Positions 23,035 to 35,378 of a stretch of 64,000 nucleotides of DNA are shown piece by piece. The stretch's first letter is position 1. The number at the start of each line of letters is the position of its first letter. Under the pieces are notes generated by a model. That model worked only from the letters and a program-made list of their open reading frames with translations. It had not been told where the DNA came from and did not search any database. Source of the stretch: Astrocystis sublimbata (Eukaryota; Ascomycota; Sordariomycetes; Xylariales; Xylariaceae); contig JAJNNY010000020.1 in assembly GCA_022453515.1 (NCBI GenBank), positions 1-64,000 on the forward strand, in the 5' to 3' direction. Made by a program: the position numbers and the translations under genes.

Positions 23035-23687
23035 TTTGCTGGGACAATGGTAGGACGGAGGAATGGATGTGGACGAGGACAAGTAGCTTGAAGGGTCTGT
23101 AGATGTGTGGAAATAACAGGCGCAAAGGTGTGGTCGAATTGCAGAGTTACGGGACGTGAAATCGAGGTGGGTTGAGGATTGGGAATGCGACCTCGGGGGA
23201 CTGATCGACAACAGGAACAAGGGTGGGTGGTGAATGTAATTGAAGCTCTACAATAGGTCCAACAGCTCCAATTGTCTACACCGTCCGTACCTGCCGTAAT
23301 TCAGACGCCATTTAGTTTGCAGGAATGGTCCGAGCGTTCTTGACCGGGTTGAAGTTGACCCGATGCTTCCTTAACGCCGAATATGCATATGCCCGACAAG
23401 TTGCGCTCAATATGTTGGTATTCACAAGTATACCAGGCGCATTTCAACCTCACTCCTGCTAACTCTTTCATCAATAAGTTATGGACAGGGATAAATGACA
23501 AACATTTTTTACAATTTTTAACAGAGACACCGTCCAAAACCATGCAAAATCTGTTGAGTTATTGAACATATTTCATTTTTACAATTTTACGACTATTGAT
23601 ATATAAACGGTAGATCCAACCCAGGGTCTATATACATCTCAGTTTATATGGTCTAGACAAGCAGCCAAGACATCACCATCCCATCCT
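23035..23687. other. Intergenic spacer
   Basis: About 650 bases between BolA3 and the 3' end of the subtilase gene. The part next to BolA3 is pyrimidine-rich on the coding strand, consistent with a promoter and leader; the rest is AT-rich, likely the subtilase 3' flank. No gene was seen. Confidence 0.6.
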
Positions 23688-26576
23688 CTATTTCCCATAC
23701 CGAACACTAAAAGGCGCCGACTCGACAACATCCCACTCCCTCTTATTATACCTCTTCAGATTCCCAAAGATATGCAGCGCCTCAATAGAAAACTTATAGT
23801 CGCCAGCGGGGACATACGAGCCATCCGCCAGCCGCCCATCAAAGACCTGGGGATACGCGCTGCGCGAAGCGTAATCATACGGCGAATTAAAAACATCGCC
23901 CAACTTCTTCTCCTTCTTGCCCTTGACCTGCACCAACTTGATGCTGACGCGCGGCGAGCCAAAGGCGAGCGCCGCCACCGCCACCGGCAGCGTGACCTCC
24001 GCAGACGGGTCTTTCGAAAGCACAAAAGACGCACTGCCGTTGACAGGCGCCAGGTTCGGGTCTGTCGAGATGGAAAGATAGCCTGTGTCGAGCACCTGCG
24101 TGCTGTGCAGGCTGCCGACCACGCCGTTGTACGGCAGCGAGAGGTTCTCGCCGTTGGTGCCGTTCAGCGTGATGTAGCCCGAGTAGACGGGCAGGCGCTT
24201 GCCGTCGAGCTTGGGCGGCGTCACCGTCACGGCCACGGTCGCGCTGCGCCCGGGCCGCACCGTGATGGACTTGCTGTCTAGGCTGATCTTGGCGTACTCG
24301 TTGCTCACCTGCAGGCCGGGGAACAGGTCCGGGTAGATCGAGGTCGAGAAGGTGTAGGCGGTCGCGGAGCTGACGGAGCCCAGCTTGTACGTCACCTCCT
24401 TCTTACCCAGGTTCTTGACCGAGAACTTCAGCGTTCGGTCCAGGTGGTCCGTGTCGTTGAAGGCTAGGTACGACTTGCTGAGCAGCGTGGTCGCGTACGC
24501 GGCGTCGTAAGCCTGCACGAGACCCGCTCCGACTTGGGCTACGGAGGCCTTGAGGTTGGTGTTTCCGGTGCCGGGGTTGTATAAACGCGGGTTCGCCGTC
24601 GAGGCAATGAGAGCCTCTAGGGTAGCAGGGTCGAAGGTGCCGCGGACATCGGCGATCAGAGCGTAGATTCCGGCAACGAGCGGGCAGGCCATGGAAGTAC
24701 CCGAGATGACGGCATAGGAACCGAGCGTCTGGGGCCAGGTCGACAGGATGTTGCCGCCAGGCGATGCTACCTGGGGCTTTACGTCCATCTCGTAAGTCGG
24801 GTTCCACGTGGTGAAGGTGCTGGCAGCGCCACCGGTAAGGGAGTTGTCAGCGGTTTGCAGCGAGACAGGCGCGGTCTCCGGGTCGACCATGTCGAGAACG
24901 ACTTCGGAGCCGGCTGTAAGAGCCTTGACCCAGGCCGCACCCTGAGCGGCGGTGGTCATGCCAACAGCCTTGATGGCCTTGACCTCAGTGACCGAAGGGC
25001 CTGAGGCTCCGGTCGGAACGTTGTTGTAGAACAGCACGTACTTGGCGCCTGCGTTGGCAGCGTTGGTGGCCTTCTGAACAAAAGTGCAGCTACCGCGGCG
25101 GATCAGGACAATCTTGTTAGACAAATCAGGGGTGTCGGCCGGGTACGGGTTGCAGCCGGCAGCAGGGTCGTTGACATCCAGACTTGGAGCCCATAGGGGC
25201 AGCTTGACACCAGCCCAGCCGGACGGGTCGCCAACGACGTAGCCGAAGGTCTGGTTAGCACCGCCGTCAATGCTGAAGTACGAGTCGATCAGCAGGATAG
25301 GGGTAACCCAGTTGTCGACGGAAGCAATCGAGGTGACCCGCTTGCCGTTCGACGCCGTGCTGGCGTAGAACAAGCCCATGGCGCCTGCGTTGCCGGCAGA
25401 GACGGTGCAAGGAACACCAGCCTCGACGATACGAGAGACAACCACAGCCCAGGGATCCTCGCTCCAGCCGGAGGGGCCACCGATAGAGGCAGTAATGATG
25501 TTGGAACCATCATGGAAGGCTCTCAGATACGCCTCGATGAGAACGTCGTTAGCAGCGCTTCCCACGCAGCCAAAGACTCGGTACGCGCCGAGTGTAACAC
25601 CCGGAGCAGCACCGGTGAAACCGTACTCGTTCGCTTGCGCTGCGATAATACCACTGACGTGACTGCCGTGTCCGGCGCATCCGTCATATGGGCTGTGTGA
25701 GCGTTAGCTATCTAACATCACAAAACGTAGGTTGTGCGGTCTTTTTTTTATCGACTTACTCATTATCGGGAACTGGGGTGTTGGCGCCAGTGTAGTCGTC
25801 ACCAACAATGTCGTAGCCGTAGGAAACCAGGCAACCAGGTCCGAAACAACCTCCCAGGGCAGGGTGTGTGTAGTCGATGCCAGTGTCGATGACACCAATC
25901 TTGATGCCCTTACCAATGATGCCCTTGGCTCTGAGCTTGTCCACCTGGGTCATCAGATGGGGCGTGAAGGTGTCCTTGCCGTCTTGTCTCTTGACAAGGG
26001 AGTTGGCAATGCTCGCATCCTTGTTCTTGCCGGTCCACACAACCTTGTCGTTGGGGAGGTCGTAGAGTCGGTTGGGCCAGACACGCTTGACACTTGCGAG
26101 ATCTGCGAGCGCGGCAGCTTCTTGCTCGGCGCTCTCGGTGTCGTGGAACTGAATCGAGACACCCTTGAAGATGGGAGAGTCGAAGTTCACTGGCGAATTG
26201 TTAGTCAACAATGGCAATTGGAGTAAGTCATCAGTTCGAGATTCACAGAGAACACAATGTTTTGTGATCTTGTAGGTATCCAAACCAATCATCTCTCTAT
26301 CGACTTAAGGGGAAACAGAACAGAAATAAGAGTACTCACTGCGCGTCGTGGCCTTTGACCCTAGTTTCTTAAAGAAATCGGACTCATCCTATCCAAAGCC
26401 AAAGTCAGCTCAAGCTTAGTCTAGCATCTATCAAATTTGTGGAGGCATACCTGAGAACTCTCGAACTCAACGACATAGCTACCACTGACGTGCTTCGCCT
26501 CGGGCTTCTTGGCCTCAGCAGAGAGGAAAGCTCCCGCGCTGGCAAGCAGCGACAGCACAAAGCTGCTGCGAACCAT
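23688..26576 (-). CDS. Secreted subtilisin-like serine protease (S8 family, PA-domain type)
   Basis: Extracellular endopeptidase. Four exons on the minus strand: 26576-26451, 26388-26340, 26189-25760 and 25692-23688; introns are 62, 150 and 67 bases, and frames join exactly into 869 aa. The first 20 or so residues, [20 protein letters not shown], form a signal peptide; an inhibitor-like propeptide follows to about residue 127. The catalytic triad is complete: Asp160 in [13 protein letters not shown], His210 in [10 protein letters not shown], Ser535 in [12 protein letters not shown], with oxyanion Asn303 in [10 protein letters not shown] protease-associated insert of about 120 residues sits between His and Ser (roughly 355-470), and the last 270 residues form Fn3-like beta domains ([19 protein letters not shown]). 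This is the Vpr/minor-extracellular-protease layout common in plant-associated and saprotrophic fungi. Exon 2 is only 49 bases. Substrate unknown. Confidence 0.94.
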
Positions 26577-29017
26577 CTTGAGCTAACAAGCGGTCCGACT
26601 CAACGAGAGACGACAGCAAATATGTGTGAATGAGGGGGAAGGGGATGGAAGCGAACGAGCGCAGACGAACTCGAACAGCAAGGCGTGCCACCAATTTCAT
26701 CTCGGAACGAAGCGCGGGATGGCCATGATGTTATGTACCTACTCGGAGCTCCCAATCCGTCGTTCGAATGCAACAACAACAACAACCACCACACGAACGA
26801 ACGACGCAACTGAAGCTCGGGATCACGCATCCTGCAGGGGTGGGATGCTCCCCGTATGCATACAGTTAGGTCGACGTCCAAGCAGCTTCCGTTGTGGTAT
26901 TAGAGCCCACGCGAGCAGGGGAGCGAGGTGGTACTGCTAAGAAACCCCACGATGCTATACTAGCTTGGCAGGGGGGTGCCACTTCGCTGCCGTTCGCCGC
27001 CATTGCGGACAAAGAGATATGCAAGATGAGCGGACGATCTGGGCGCGCGGATCAGGAGCTCGTTCTCAGCTGTGGCAAAACACCTTATCGACGAGGCTTG
27101 TTGTTGCATTGGCGGGATGGCTCCTCGTCCGTCAGAAGAAGAGATAGAACCAATTTCGAAGCGGCGCTTGTATCAATCTGGGGTAAAGATAGGGTCGGTG
27201 AGTCCAAGTGCCATCCGTGCAGGTGAACGCTTGGTATGTACGAGTAATCTATTCGGAGCACTTTTTCTCGGTCGGAGATTATCAATATCTTAGTCCATAA
27301 CCACCACATACTGTCACTGTAACCCTCCATCTGGTACGATCGTATTTGATCAACCAACCGCCTGTTTCTGCAATAATACTAAGGCGAATGCCATCTTAGT
27401 TCCTCAATTGGTCGATACGCCACACCATATCGATGGCTGATCAATGGCGTCTACGATTCTCTGCACATGCCTAACATGGTATGGGAACTTTCGCCTCAAC
27501 GCCGACGCTTGGGCGAGGCCAAGAAATCTAGCTCTCAGCTAACTACCATTAGCCGTGGGAACGAGGCGGATCGAAGGTGTATCCAGCTTGGCAACTTCTC
27601 GTATCAGCCTATAACGTCCAATTTGATATGCTGCTTTCTGCTGAAAAGAGGGTTCCCCACGTACAATGGAGGTAGTTGCCGGCAGCAGCCGCCCGATAAA
27701 CCGTACGCTAGGCAAGTTGGGCGCAACGTTAATCGTTCAGATACACCATTGACCAGATTCCGGCGTCGCCGCATTGGACACAGATAACCAATTACATGGC
27801 GTCCAAGGTCTCAGATCTAGGAGATCGCGCTTGGGACTCTGGATAACCGCAATCTCATTTCTTTGAAAACGTCACAGAACTCTTATCTCTGTTCGTGATA
27901 ACATGCATCGCTTCTCTCCGGACGTTGCGCGCGAGAATTGACCTTCGCCGACCCATCTTCGTTAGGCTATCTACGGTGAGAATTGACTTCCGAGATATCA
28001 CAAATTCAATCGAGCACTCGACTACCTGCTTGTTCCGGAAAGTGCGCCAAGCGACTAGCTCAGCTGATATGCATTGTTTCGATCGCCTTCTTTGCGCGCT
28101 TGCGTTAACGCTATCGACTTTTGCTAAGGTACCTAGGTCAAAATCTAACCTGGTCTTGAGTGTTGAGAGAGATAGAGATAGTTGTTCGGTCTTCGCGGGT
28201 TGTATGTAAGTCAGACCCTCACGTCTCCAGTCAGTCATTGGCTTCTAGACCGCCAAATTCTCTTGGCAGGCCCAGACCGGCACCTTTCGCCGTGATGAGA
28301 ATGGAGGCGCTTAGCCTTGACCTGCCTGCCTGTCCTGCTCGCCGAGAAAATCATCATATGATATGTTGGAGGCGACATTTCGTATGATAGTTTACACGCC
28401 AAGTACGCATACCCTAAATAGGCCACAACTCACAGAGAGGCGCCTACCTACTTATCAATAACAGATATTACACTCACGCTTTCTACTGCAGCTGAGCATG
28501 CAATATATAGATAGATAGGTCCGGCAGAAAGTGTTATTTATGAACACTAAACAAGGCAAAGCAAGGTATTCAATTCCACCGTACCTAATGTGATAAATCT
28601 TTGGGTAGTTACCTGATGGTCGAGGTAATGATCGTGGTGGTAGTATTAACGATGCCGAGCTTTCCGATATCGGGCATGGGGCTTTGTTTTGCTGGGCGCA
28701 GTGCAGCGAGATCCTGGCCATATGTAGGTAATTGTATTAGAATTTAAATAAGTCAATAAACTTACTGGGTAAATCCTGATACATCGTAAATTGATTCAGT
28801 CGGCACCTTTTACAGCTGGGCCCGTAAGCGGCCCAATAACACTTGAGTTGTTGGTAAATACGCCGCTCCTTACTCCGGACATTGAGCGCTCCTAATCGAC
28901 ATAAACCAAGAGGCCCAATATGGTAGGTATCCAGTCCGTGAAGTCAATACACAGTACACATTGCGAGCCAAAATAGGGAAATAAACTCCCCGCCCCATCA
29001 TTACCATCGGGTATCAA
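26577..29017. other. Intergenic region, no supportable gene
   Basis: About 2.4 kb between the subtilase start and the 3' end of the FAD oxidase. It holds a short CAA repeat near 26768-26783 and the AGGTACCTAGGT motif at 28127-28138. A 127-codon open frame at 27855-28238 (minus) lacks any recognisable motif and has competing frames on the other strand. Confidence 0.55.
28127..28138. repeat. Dispersed palindromic motif AGGTACCTAGGT
   Basis: Intergenic copy of the 12-base AGGTACCTAGGT element also found at 45178-45189, 51804-51815 and, with a one-base longer 3' side, 32885-32897. Confidence 0.7.
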
Positions 29018-30743
29018 TCACAACAAGTACAAAGGGCTCCTCTTAGTCTTCCTCGCCCCCGACGACGAAGCCTTCTCGCTCCCGGGCCGCACGCTCTGCG
29101 GGTTATGGAACACATCGTCCGGATCGTACGTCGTCTTGATCGACTCGAGCATCTGCAGATTGGGGCCCCAGTACGACTGCTGCGGGTCGGACAGCGACGG
29201 ATCGACATAGCCCGGGTATATCGTCAGTGTCTGCGGCGACGCATCTTGCATCGTGGCCATGAGGCCGTCCATGAAGTCCCGCGTCTGCTGCGTGAGCACG
29301 GGGATCCCGATGCCGTACCCCTGGGCGAACATGACCTTGTCGCGGTGCGAGTAGGCCGTCGCGTTGGTGGCGATGTCGGCGACCGCGCCGCCCGTGGCGT
29401 CGAATATCAGGAACCACACGAGCGTGCCATGCTTGGTGTCATCGAGGTACTTCATCACCTTCGTGATCGTGTCTTCGGAAAGGGTCTCGTTGGCGGTGAA
29501 AGCTAGGCTGCGTGCTGTGAAGGCGGAGCGGATGTCCGAGAGATACAGCGCGGCGTCCTCGGCCTGCTGGGCTAGGGTCCCGAGCCAGTCGTCGATGACG
29601 ACGGAGATCTTGCCCTTGGGGATTTTCTCCGGGATACCTGATGCGTTCCACTCGTCTTCTGTGCCGTAGAAGGTAGCCGTGATGATGGCTCCGAGCTCGT
29701 GCGCGACGAATTCGGTGCCGAACCTTCGGTCGAGGTCTGGGTCGGTGATGAGGTCCTGCCATTGTTTGAGGACCGGCACCATGTCGGCGTGTTTTCCGAA
29801 TGTGAGCGAGAACGAATACTGAACTACAGAGCCAGGTTCGGGGTGCGTCTTCATGATGAATTTGGTGATAACACCAAACCCTGCACCAGCTCCTTTCAAT
29901 GCCTGTGCCAAGTTAGCCCTAACCTCGGATACTTGAAATCGTCGGTGAGTGAAAGACCTACAAAGAACAGGTCTTCATTCTCGGTCTCGCTAGCATGCTT
30001 GATGGATCCGTCTGCGGTGACGACCTCAACTTCCATGACATGGTCGAGACATGATCCCCACATGCGTGACGATGGTCCCAAACCTCCCTATCGTGATTCC
30101 GAGTCAGTGATAATAAGTTCCCAGATGTTATAAATATACACCACACTCACGATAGTAGCGTGCCCGCCGATACCAACTCCAGGGCAAGTCCCATGAGCCA
30201 TTGCTCGTTTCCCGTTATCGTGCAACCTCTTGGTGACGTCGGCGAGCTTGGTGCCACCGCCTATCGTCGCCTGCCACGTCTTGGTGTCCATGGAGAAATC
30301 TTGCAGGTTCTTCAGGTCGATGACCAACGCGCCGTCCTCGCCACCAAGGCCTATGCTCATGTATTAGTCGCATTGGTGGTATACGTCACGGCATGGTGGC
30401 CAGTAAATGTCTCGTACCATAGTTCCTGTCCAGAATCAGCAAATAGGTACTACACACAATGTGCGTTTCTGGAGTTTATGGGGGTGCCCTACGCGTAAGA
30501 GTGACCGCCCGATTTCGCCTGGACCTTGACATTGTTGGCTGTAGCGCACTTCACGAATCCAGATACATCGTCGGCCGTGTCTGGGCGTGTCACTGCTATC
30601 GGCTTGACCGGGAGGTCGAGGTTATATGGGTTGACCCAGGAGATCTGGTACAGCGGGCTGTCGGGATAGGCGACGCAGTCGCTGCGGCCATTACACACCG
30701 TATTCAAGCATGTTGATAGAGGGGTGCTAGAAGACTGCCCCAT
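29018..30743 (-). CDS. Berberine-bridge-type FAD-linked oxidase with an 8-base micro-exon
   Basis: Flavin oxidase of the VAO/PCMH fold with a C-terminal BBE motif; relatives oxidise oligosaccharides, alkaloids or secondary metabolites using O2. Five exons on the minus strand: 30743-30493, 30425-30418 (8 bases), 30350-30151, 30087-29962 and 29902-29018; introns are 67, 67, 63 and 59 bases, and the joined frame gives 489 aa. FAD-binding features: SGGHSYANYG with His81, and GTCPGVGIGGHATIGGLG with Cys142, the pair that anchors FAD bicovalently in glucooligosaccharide-oxidase-like enzymes. The BBE end is YWGPNLQMLESIKTTYDPDDVFHNPQSV. There is no signal peptide; MGQSSST instead fits an N-myristoylation start. 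The 8-base exon is the only reading that restores HSYANYGLGG. The substrate cannot be told from sequence. A ThDP enzyme gene starts 2.6 kb away on the opposite strand. Confidence 0.9.
30418..30425 (-). other. 8-base micro-exon of the FAD oxidase gene
   Basis: GAACTATG, preceded by ACAG and followed by GTACGA on the coding strand. It supplies Asn85, Tyr86 and the first base of Gly87, in the conserved loop right after the FAD-linking His81. Reading through either flanking intron gives an immediate stop or destroys the motif. Confidence 0.82.
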
Positions 30744-33314
30744 CTCGATGATCTTACAATCGTAGGGTGGAATGCAGTGATAGATATATTTTCCTGTTTG
30801 TCTGTGCTTGTTATGTTGGCTAACAATATTTTAAGAAGACGTGGGAGAATGCAAATTGGGATTGTTGCAGCAGACGATGAACGATGATACTAGGTAATAA
30901 GTGACACATCCGCTAGTCGCTACCCTCGAAGTGTCGAGGGCAGGTGCGTTCTACCGGGTGATCAAAAGTTGGAAGGTTGGAAGGGAGGCAGCCTGCCTGT
31001 TCTGTTAGACCGGGTCTAGGAAGGCGGGAGCAAGAGATAAACTTTAGTGTTTCCTTCCTTTGCTAGGCATATGTAACCAAGCGGCCGGCTCTTTTGTAAA
31101 GGTACCAAAGTACCTACTTGTTGTTCTTCTACAATCGTCCATACAACCCATTGCATGAAATAAGGTCACGGGGATCTGATATAGGTCGTACACAATGTGC
31201 CCAACCTCCAAAGCCCCCTGCGAAGTTCGCGATCATAGGGTGTGATCGATTCATGTGTTGCCCTAACATCATCCTCATACGAGTACGGCTTGCCCAATGG
31301 GCGCTTAGGGCTTGGTCGCACCCAGATCTACAGCACCCGGTCGTGCCTGGGCAATCCTGGGCTATGCAAGTTAGTTACCCTCCATCATCTCACCTTGGGA
31401 AGGTAGGCGAGGGCAGGCATTCGTTGTTGGAGTGGCAGGGCCAGCAACATTGTGTTGGCGTCGGGTAAGGAACCGCCTGGTAAGTCACACACCGTTGTAG
31501 ATTAATGCTGTGTGTCCTGGGCTGAGACTACTAGGCCGGTGCCTGCCTACCTCTCTCAGAACTACGTCATTCTCTGAAGTCAGCAGCCCCAGCGCATGAA
31601 TTCATTCTTTGATGCAGCGAGAAGGAAGCAGTGAGAAAAAAGGATCATTGGTGGGACATCACCTCCATCAAATTTCCCGTTCTGAGACTCCTTGTAAGGG
31701 ACAAACGGAGAATGCCATGAACGTTCCAGTCCACTAATGCACGCACACCTGGATTTGATGTCTCTGACCCGCGTGGAGTTTCTGGGGAGTCTCACCCCGG
31801 GGTCAGTCTTGAGCCAATAGAAAGGCTTGCTGATCCCCTGAAAGCTCTGTCCATTTCCGAAAATGGCAGTTGTTTCTTGGTGCGAAGTATACCCCGGACC
31901 GGTAGTTGACCACCCATCATCTGCATCCCATAACCATTGTTTTCCTAGGTACTCAACTATAATTGTCGATTGAGAATCCCTGACTCAAATGCAAACGAAC
32001 TTCGGGCAGAAAACACGCCTAAAAACCAGACTAGGTTGCAGGTTAATGAACCTATTGGGCTCGAGAGAACACGCGGCATTTCTGACGGGTGACGCTATAG
32101 CAGGCTTACACGTGTGGCATGTGGCGGACAATATGCGATTGGCTAACAGTCTGGCTGTCAAGGCAATAGCAACTTTTATACCCGAAACTACTGATAGACA
32201 GGATTCATTGTCCCTTTGGAAGTATGATTTATAACGGCGGCCATTGGATGACCCAGAACACACCCTATCTCACTACGGGCTTAGGTAGATTAGTTATTCC
32301 CCAAGGTAAACAAATGCGGTGCAGACCTAAGGTCAATCAACTCGTTACGTACAACTTGGCAACTCAGAAAGGTCAGCCAGCACTTGCCCTTAACTAATCC
32401 AGCTTAGGTCGATGGTAAATAACGGATCCTGACATCCTGAGTCATCATCAGATCGTGGGGTACCGGCAGTGTCTACCGAACATGCTGTCGTGCCGGGTCC
32501 ACAAACAAACACAACCCCAATTCGACCCGCTTGGATCCCCTGAACCAAACACCGTACCTACAATTAACCTCGGCATGCCAACTTAAGCACTTTATGCTTC
32601 CAAAATGGCTTTATTCTGACAAAAGAACCACTGTTCAACCTGTTAATATGGTGATATTGCATTCCACCCCTTTACAGCTGGGATAGACAGCTCTGCAGCT
32701 GGCAGCGCATCGGGCGCTTGTCACCTCGCAAAGACGAGCCGACCCCGCCGGCCGCTGAGGAACCTCGCAGCTAGCTACATGCATTCTCCAAATCGACGAC
32801 GCCTAGGTCGCCCCTCATTTTACTGAAGTCGCACGCTCTTGCTTTGGATCAACTTCCTCCCGTATTCCGCGCCTGTAAATCCTCAGGTACCTAGGTAGCC
32901 CCCTCGCATCCTAAGTGGGCGGGCGCAGCACACCCGTCCCGATATCGAATCCCGTGCCGTAGCACCGCCAGCCGTATTGACCATCCGTATGTGGAGGTAG
33001 ACCAAATAGGTAGATTATGATAGATAGCAGTATGCACTCTCCTTAGTAATGAAGGTAGGACCGTAGGAGGAGCGAAGGAGGGGTTCGGCGTTGCGAGAAT
33101 CGGTCGGCCAACGACACGGAAATAAACCACTTGCTCCTCCGTCACTGAAAAAAGATAATCACCGCCGCGAACGTTTCTCACCATTGTTTTGTTTGATATT
33201 TACATGGTAGTCACCTTATTATTTGAAAAGCCGAAGCCGACATCTTACCGAACTTGAATCTCATTCATACCCGAGGAAAACCAAAGAACAAAAAGTCACC
33301 GAAGGGCGCTGACG
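30744..33314. other. Intergenic region between divergent genes
   Basis: About 2.6 kb separating the start codons of the FAD oxidase (minus) and the ThDP enzyme (plus), so it must hold both promoters. The AGGTACCTAGGTA motif lies at 32885-32897, about 420 bases upstream of the ThDP start. Open frames of up to 116 codons have no recognisable content. Confidence 0.6.
32885..32897. repeat. Dispersed palindromic motif AGGTACCTAGGTA
   Basis: Copy of the recurrent TAGGTA/TACCTA element, upstream of the ThDP-enzyme gene. Confidence 0.7.
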
Positions 33315-35378
33315 ATGTATACAGCGTCGTTTGCTTTCTTCGAGGCACTATGGCAGGCCGGCGTCACCCACTGCTTTGTAAATCTGGGGTCTGACCACCC
33401 CAGTATTATCGAAGCCATGGTCAAGGGTAAGAGGGAGACCGGAGACAAGTTCCCTCGCATCATCACATGTCCAAACGAGGTAAGTTACACGAGCGGTAGC
33501 AGTGAGCTATGCCACAAGCAGAACATATGGCACTCCATGTCGTACAATTCTGACAATCGTGCCGCTAGATGGTCGCCATGTCCATGGCTGACGGCTACGC
33601 GCGACTGTCCGGCAAACCCCAGTGCGTCATCATACACGTCGACGTGGGTACCCAGGGACTAGGCGCCGCAGTGCACAACGCGAGCACAGGCCGCGCGCCC
33701 GTCCTCGTCTTCGCGGGCCTCAGCCCCTTCACCATGGAAGGCGAGATGCGCGGGTCGCGGACCGAGTACATCCACTGGTTGCAGGACGTGCCGGATCAGA
33801 AGCTGATCGTGGGGCAGTACTGCCGCTATACGGCGGAAATCAAAACGGGCGCGAATATCAAGCAGATGGTGAACCGCGCGCTGCAGTTCGCCAGGAGTGA
33901 TCCTCAGGGTCCCGTATACCTGGTCGGTGCGAGAGAGGTCATGGAACAGGATATTACGCCGTATGAGCTCGACCAGAGCCTCTGGGAACCCGTCGAGCTG
34001 GGCGGGATACCCCCCAGGGCGGCCAAGGCTATTGCCGAAGCGCTCTGCGGCGCAGAACGACCGCTACTTGTCACGGGTTACTCGGGTCGTAATCATCAAG
34101 TGCCCGATGCCCTTGTACAGCTGGCGAATACCATCAAGGGGTTGCGCGTGCTGGACACGGGTGGTAGCGACATGTGCTTCCCGGCCTCGCACAACGGCTG
34201 GGTCGGTCTTCGCTTCGGCAACGATGACTCGATCAGAAATGCGGATGCTATTCTGATCCTGGACTGCGATGTGCCCTGGATCCCTACCCAGTGCAAGCCC
34301 AAAGAGGGCACTAAGATCTTCCACATCGACATCGATCCGCTCAAGAACCTGATGCCGCTCGCCTACGTGCCTGCTCAGCACCGGTATCGAGCTGATGCGC
34401 TTACCTCTGTAGAACAGATACTGGAAGCTGCAAAACCCCTGGCGGAGAATCTCGATCTCGAGGCCCAGGCAAAGAAGGAAGGTATCAGGGACCGCGCATA
34501 CACAGAACGCTTAGAGACTATCTCCAAGATAAACCAGGCCCAGCCAGATGGCTCATTTGGGACAGGGCATTTGTGCGACACCCTGCGGTCGCTGGTTCCG
34601 AATGATACGATATTTGCCGTTGAAGCTGTCACAAATACCTTTTTTGTCCACGATGCAATTAAGCCGAAGCTGCCGGGGACGTGGATCAACTGCGGCGGAG
34701 GCGGGCTGGGCTGGTCAGGCGGCGGTGCGCTCGGTATCAAGCTGGCCTCGATGGGCCTGCACGGCGGCAAGGGCAAGTTCGTGGTGCAGATTGTAGGCGA
34801 CGGCACGTATCTGTTCTCGGTACCCGGCAGTGTGTACTGGATAGCAAAGCGTTATCAGATCCCCGTTCTCACCATCGTGCTCAACAACAAGGGTCAGTCC
34901 AATCCAGTCCATTCGATTCGTCTAGTCCTGGTTAAATTGAATGATTGCTAAGATTTCAGTGATTTAGGCTGGAACGCTCCGCGAAAATCCATGTTGCTCG
35001 TTCACCCAGAGGGTCTGGGCTCTCGGGCAACGAATGAGGAGATCAATATTTCCTTCGATCCCGTTCCGGATTACTCGGGCATAGCGAAGGCAGCGGCTGG
35101 AGGTGATCTCTTCGCCGCGCGAATCGAGAAGGCCGACGACTTGCGGGAGACGCTGCAAAAGGCCATCGACGCCGTGAATAGCGGACAGTCTGCGGTATTA
35201 GGTAAGTGAAATGTGGTGTTAAACCTTTCATGCTCGTTGCTGTCATCAACTTTGGTTGGGAACCCAGACTGGCATTTCACCAAACCACCCCCGTTATCCC
35301 ATCGTCTGCAATTTTCATATACGCGCAGACTGGCTGACTTGATTTTTGGTAGATTGCAAGGTAAATCTAACCAGCTGA
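33315..35378 (+). CDS. Thiamine-diphosphate-dependent enzyme, acetolactate-synthase-like
   Basis: Member of the acetolactate synthase / benzoylformate decarboxylase / 2-hydroxyacyl lyase superfamily, acting on 2-keto acids or related donors. Four exons, 33315-33479, 33569-34892, 34968-35201 and 35353-35378, join in frame to 582 aa; the last exon is 26 bases and supplies the end AVLDCKVNLTS. Visible motifs: the cofactor-activating Glu55 in TCPNEMVAMSMADGYARLSG at the exon 1/2 junction, the VGTQGLGAAVHNASTGRAPVLVFAG substrate/Pyr-domain segment, and the ThDP-Mg motif GDG (465-467) with NN (494-495), 26 residues apart. The central domain (GSDMCFPASHNGWVG, IHIDIDP-like segment) is present. It has no mitochondrial presequence, so it is unlikely to be the branched-chain-biosynthetic acetolactate synthase. 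Substrate specificity cannot be read from sequence. Confidence 0.88.

Noticed and set aside
25732..26226. 164-codon plus-strand frame
   Set aside because: Antisense to exon 3 of the subtilase and crosses its intron boundary; no motif.
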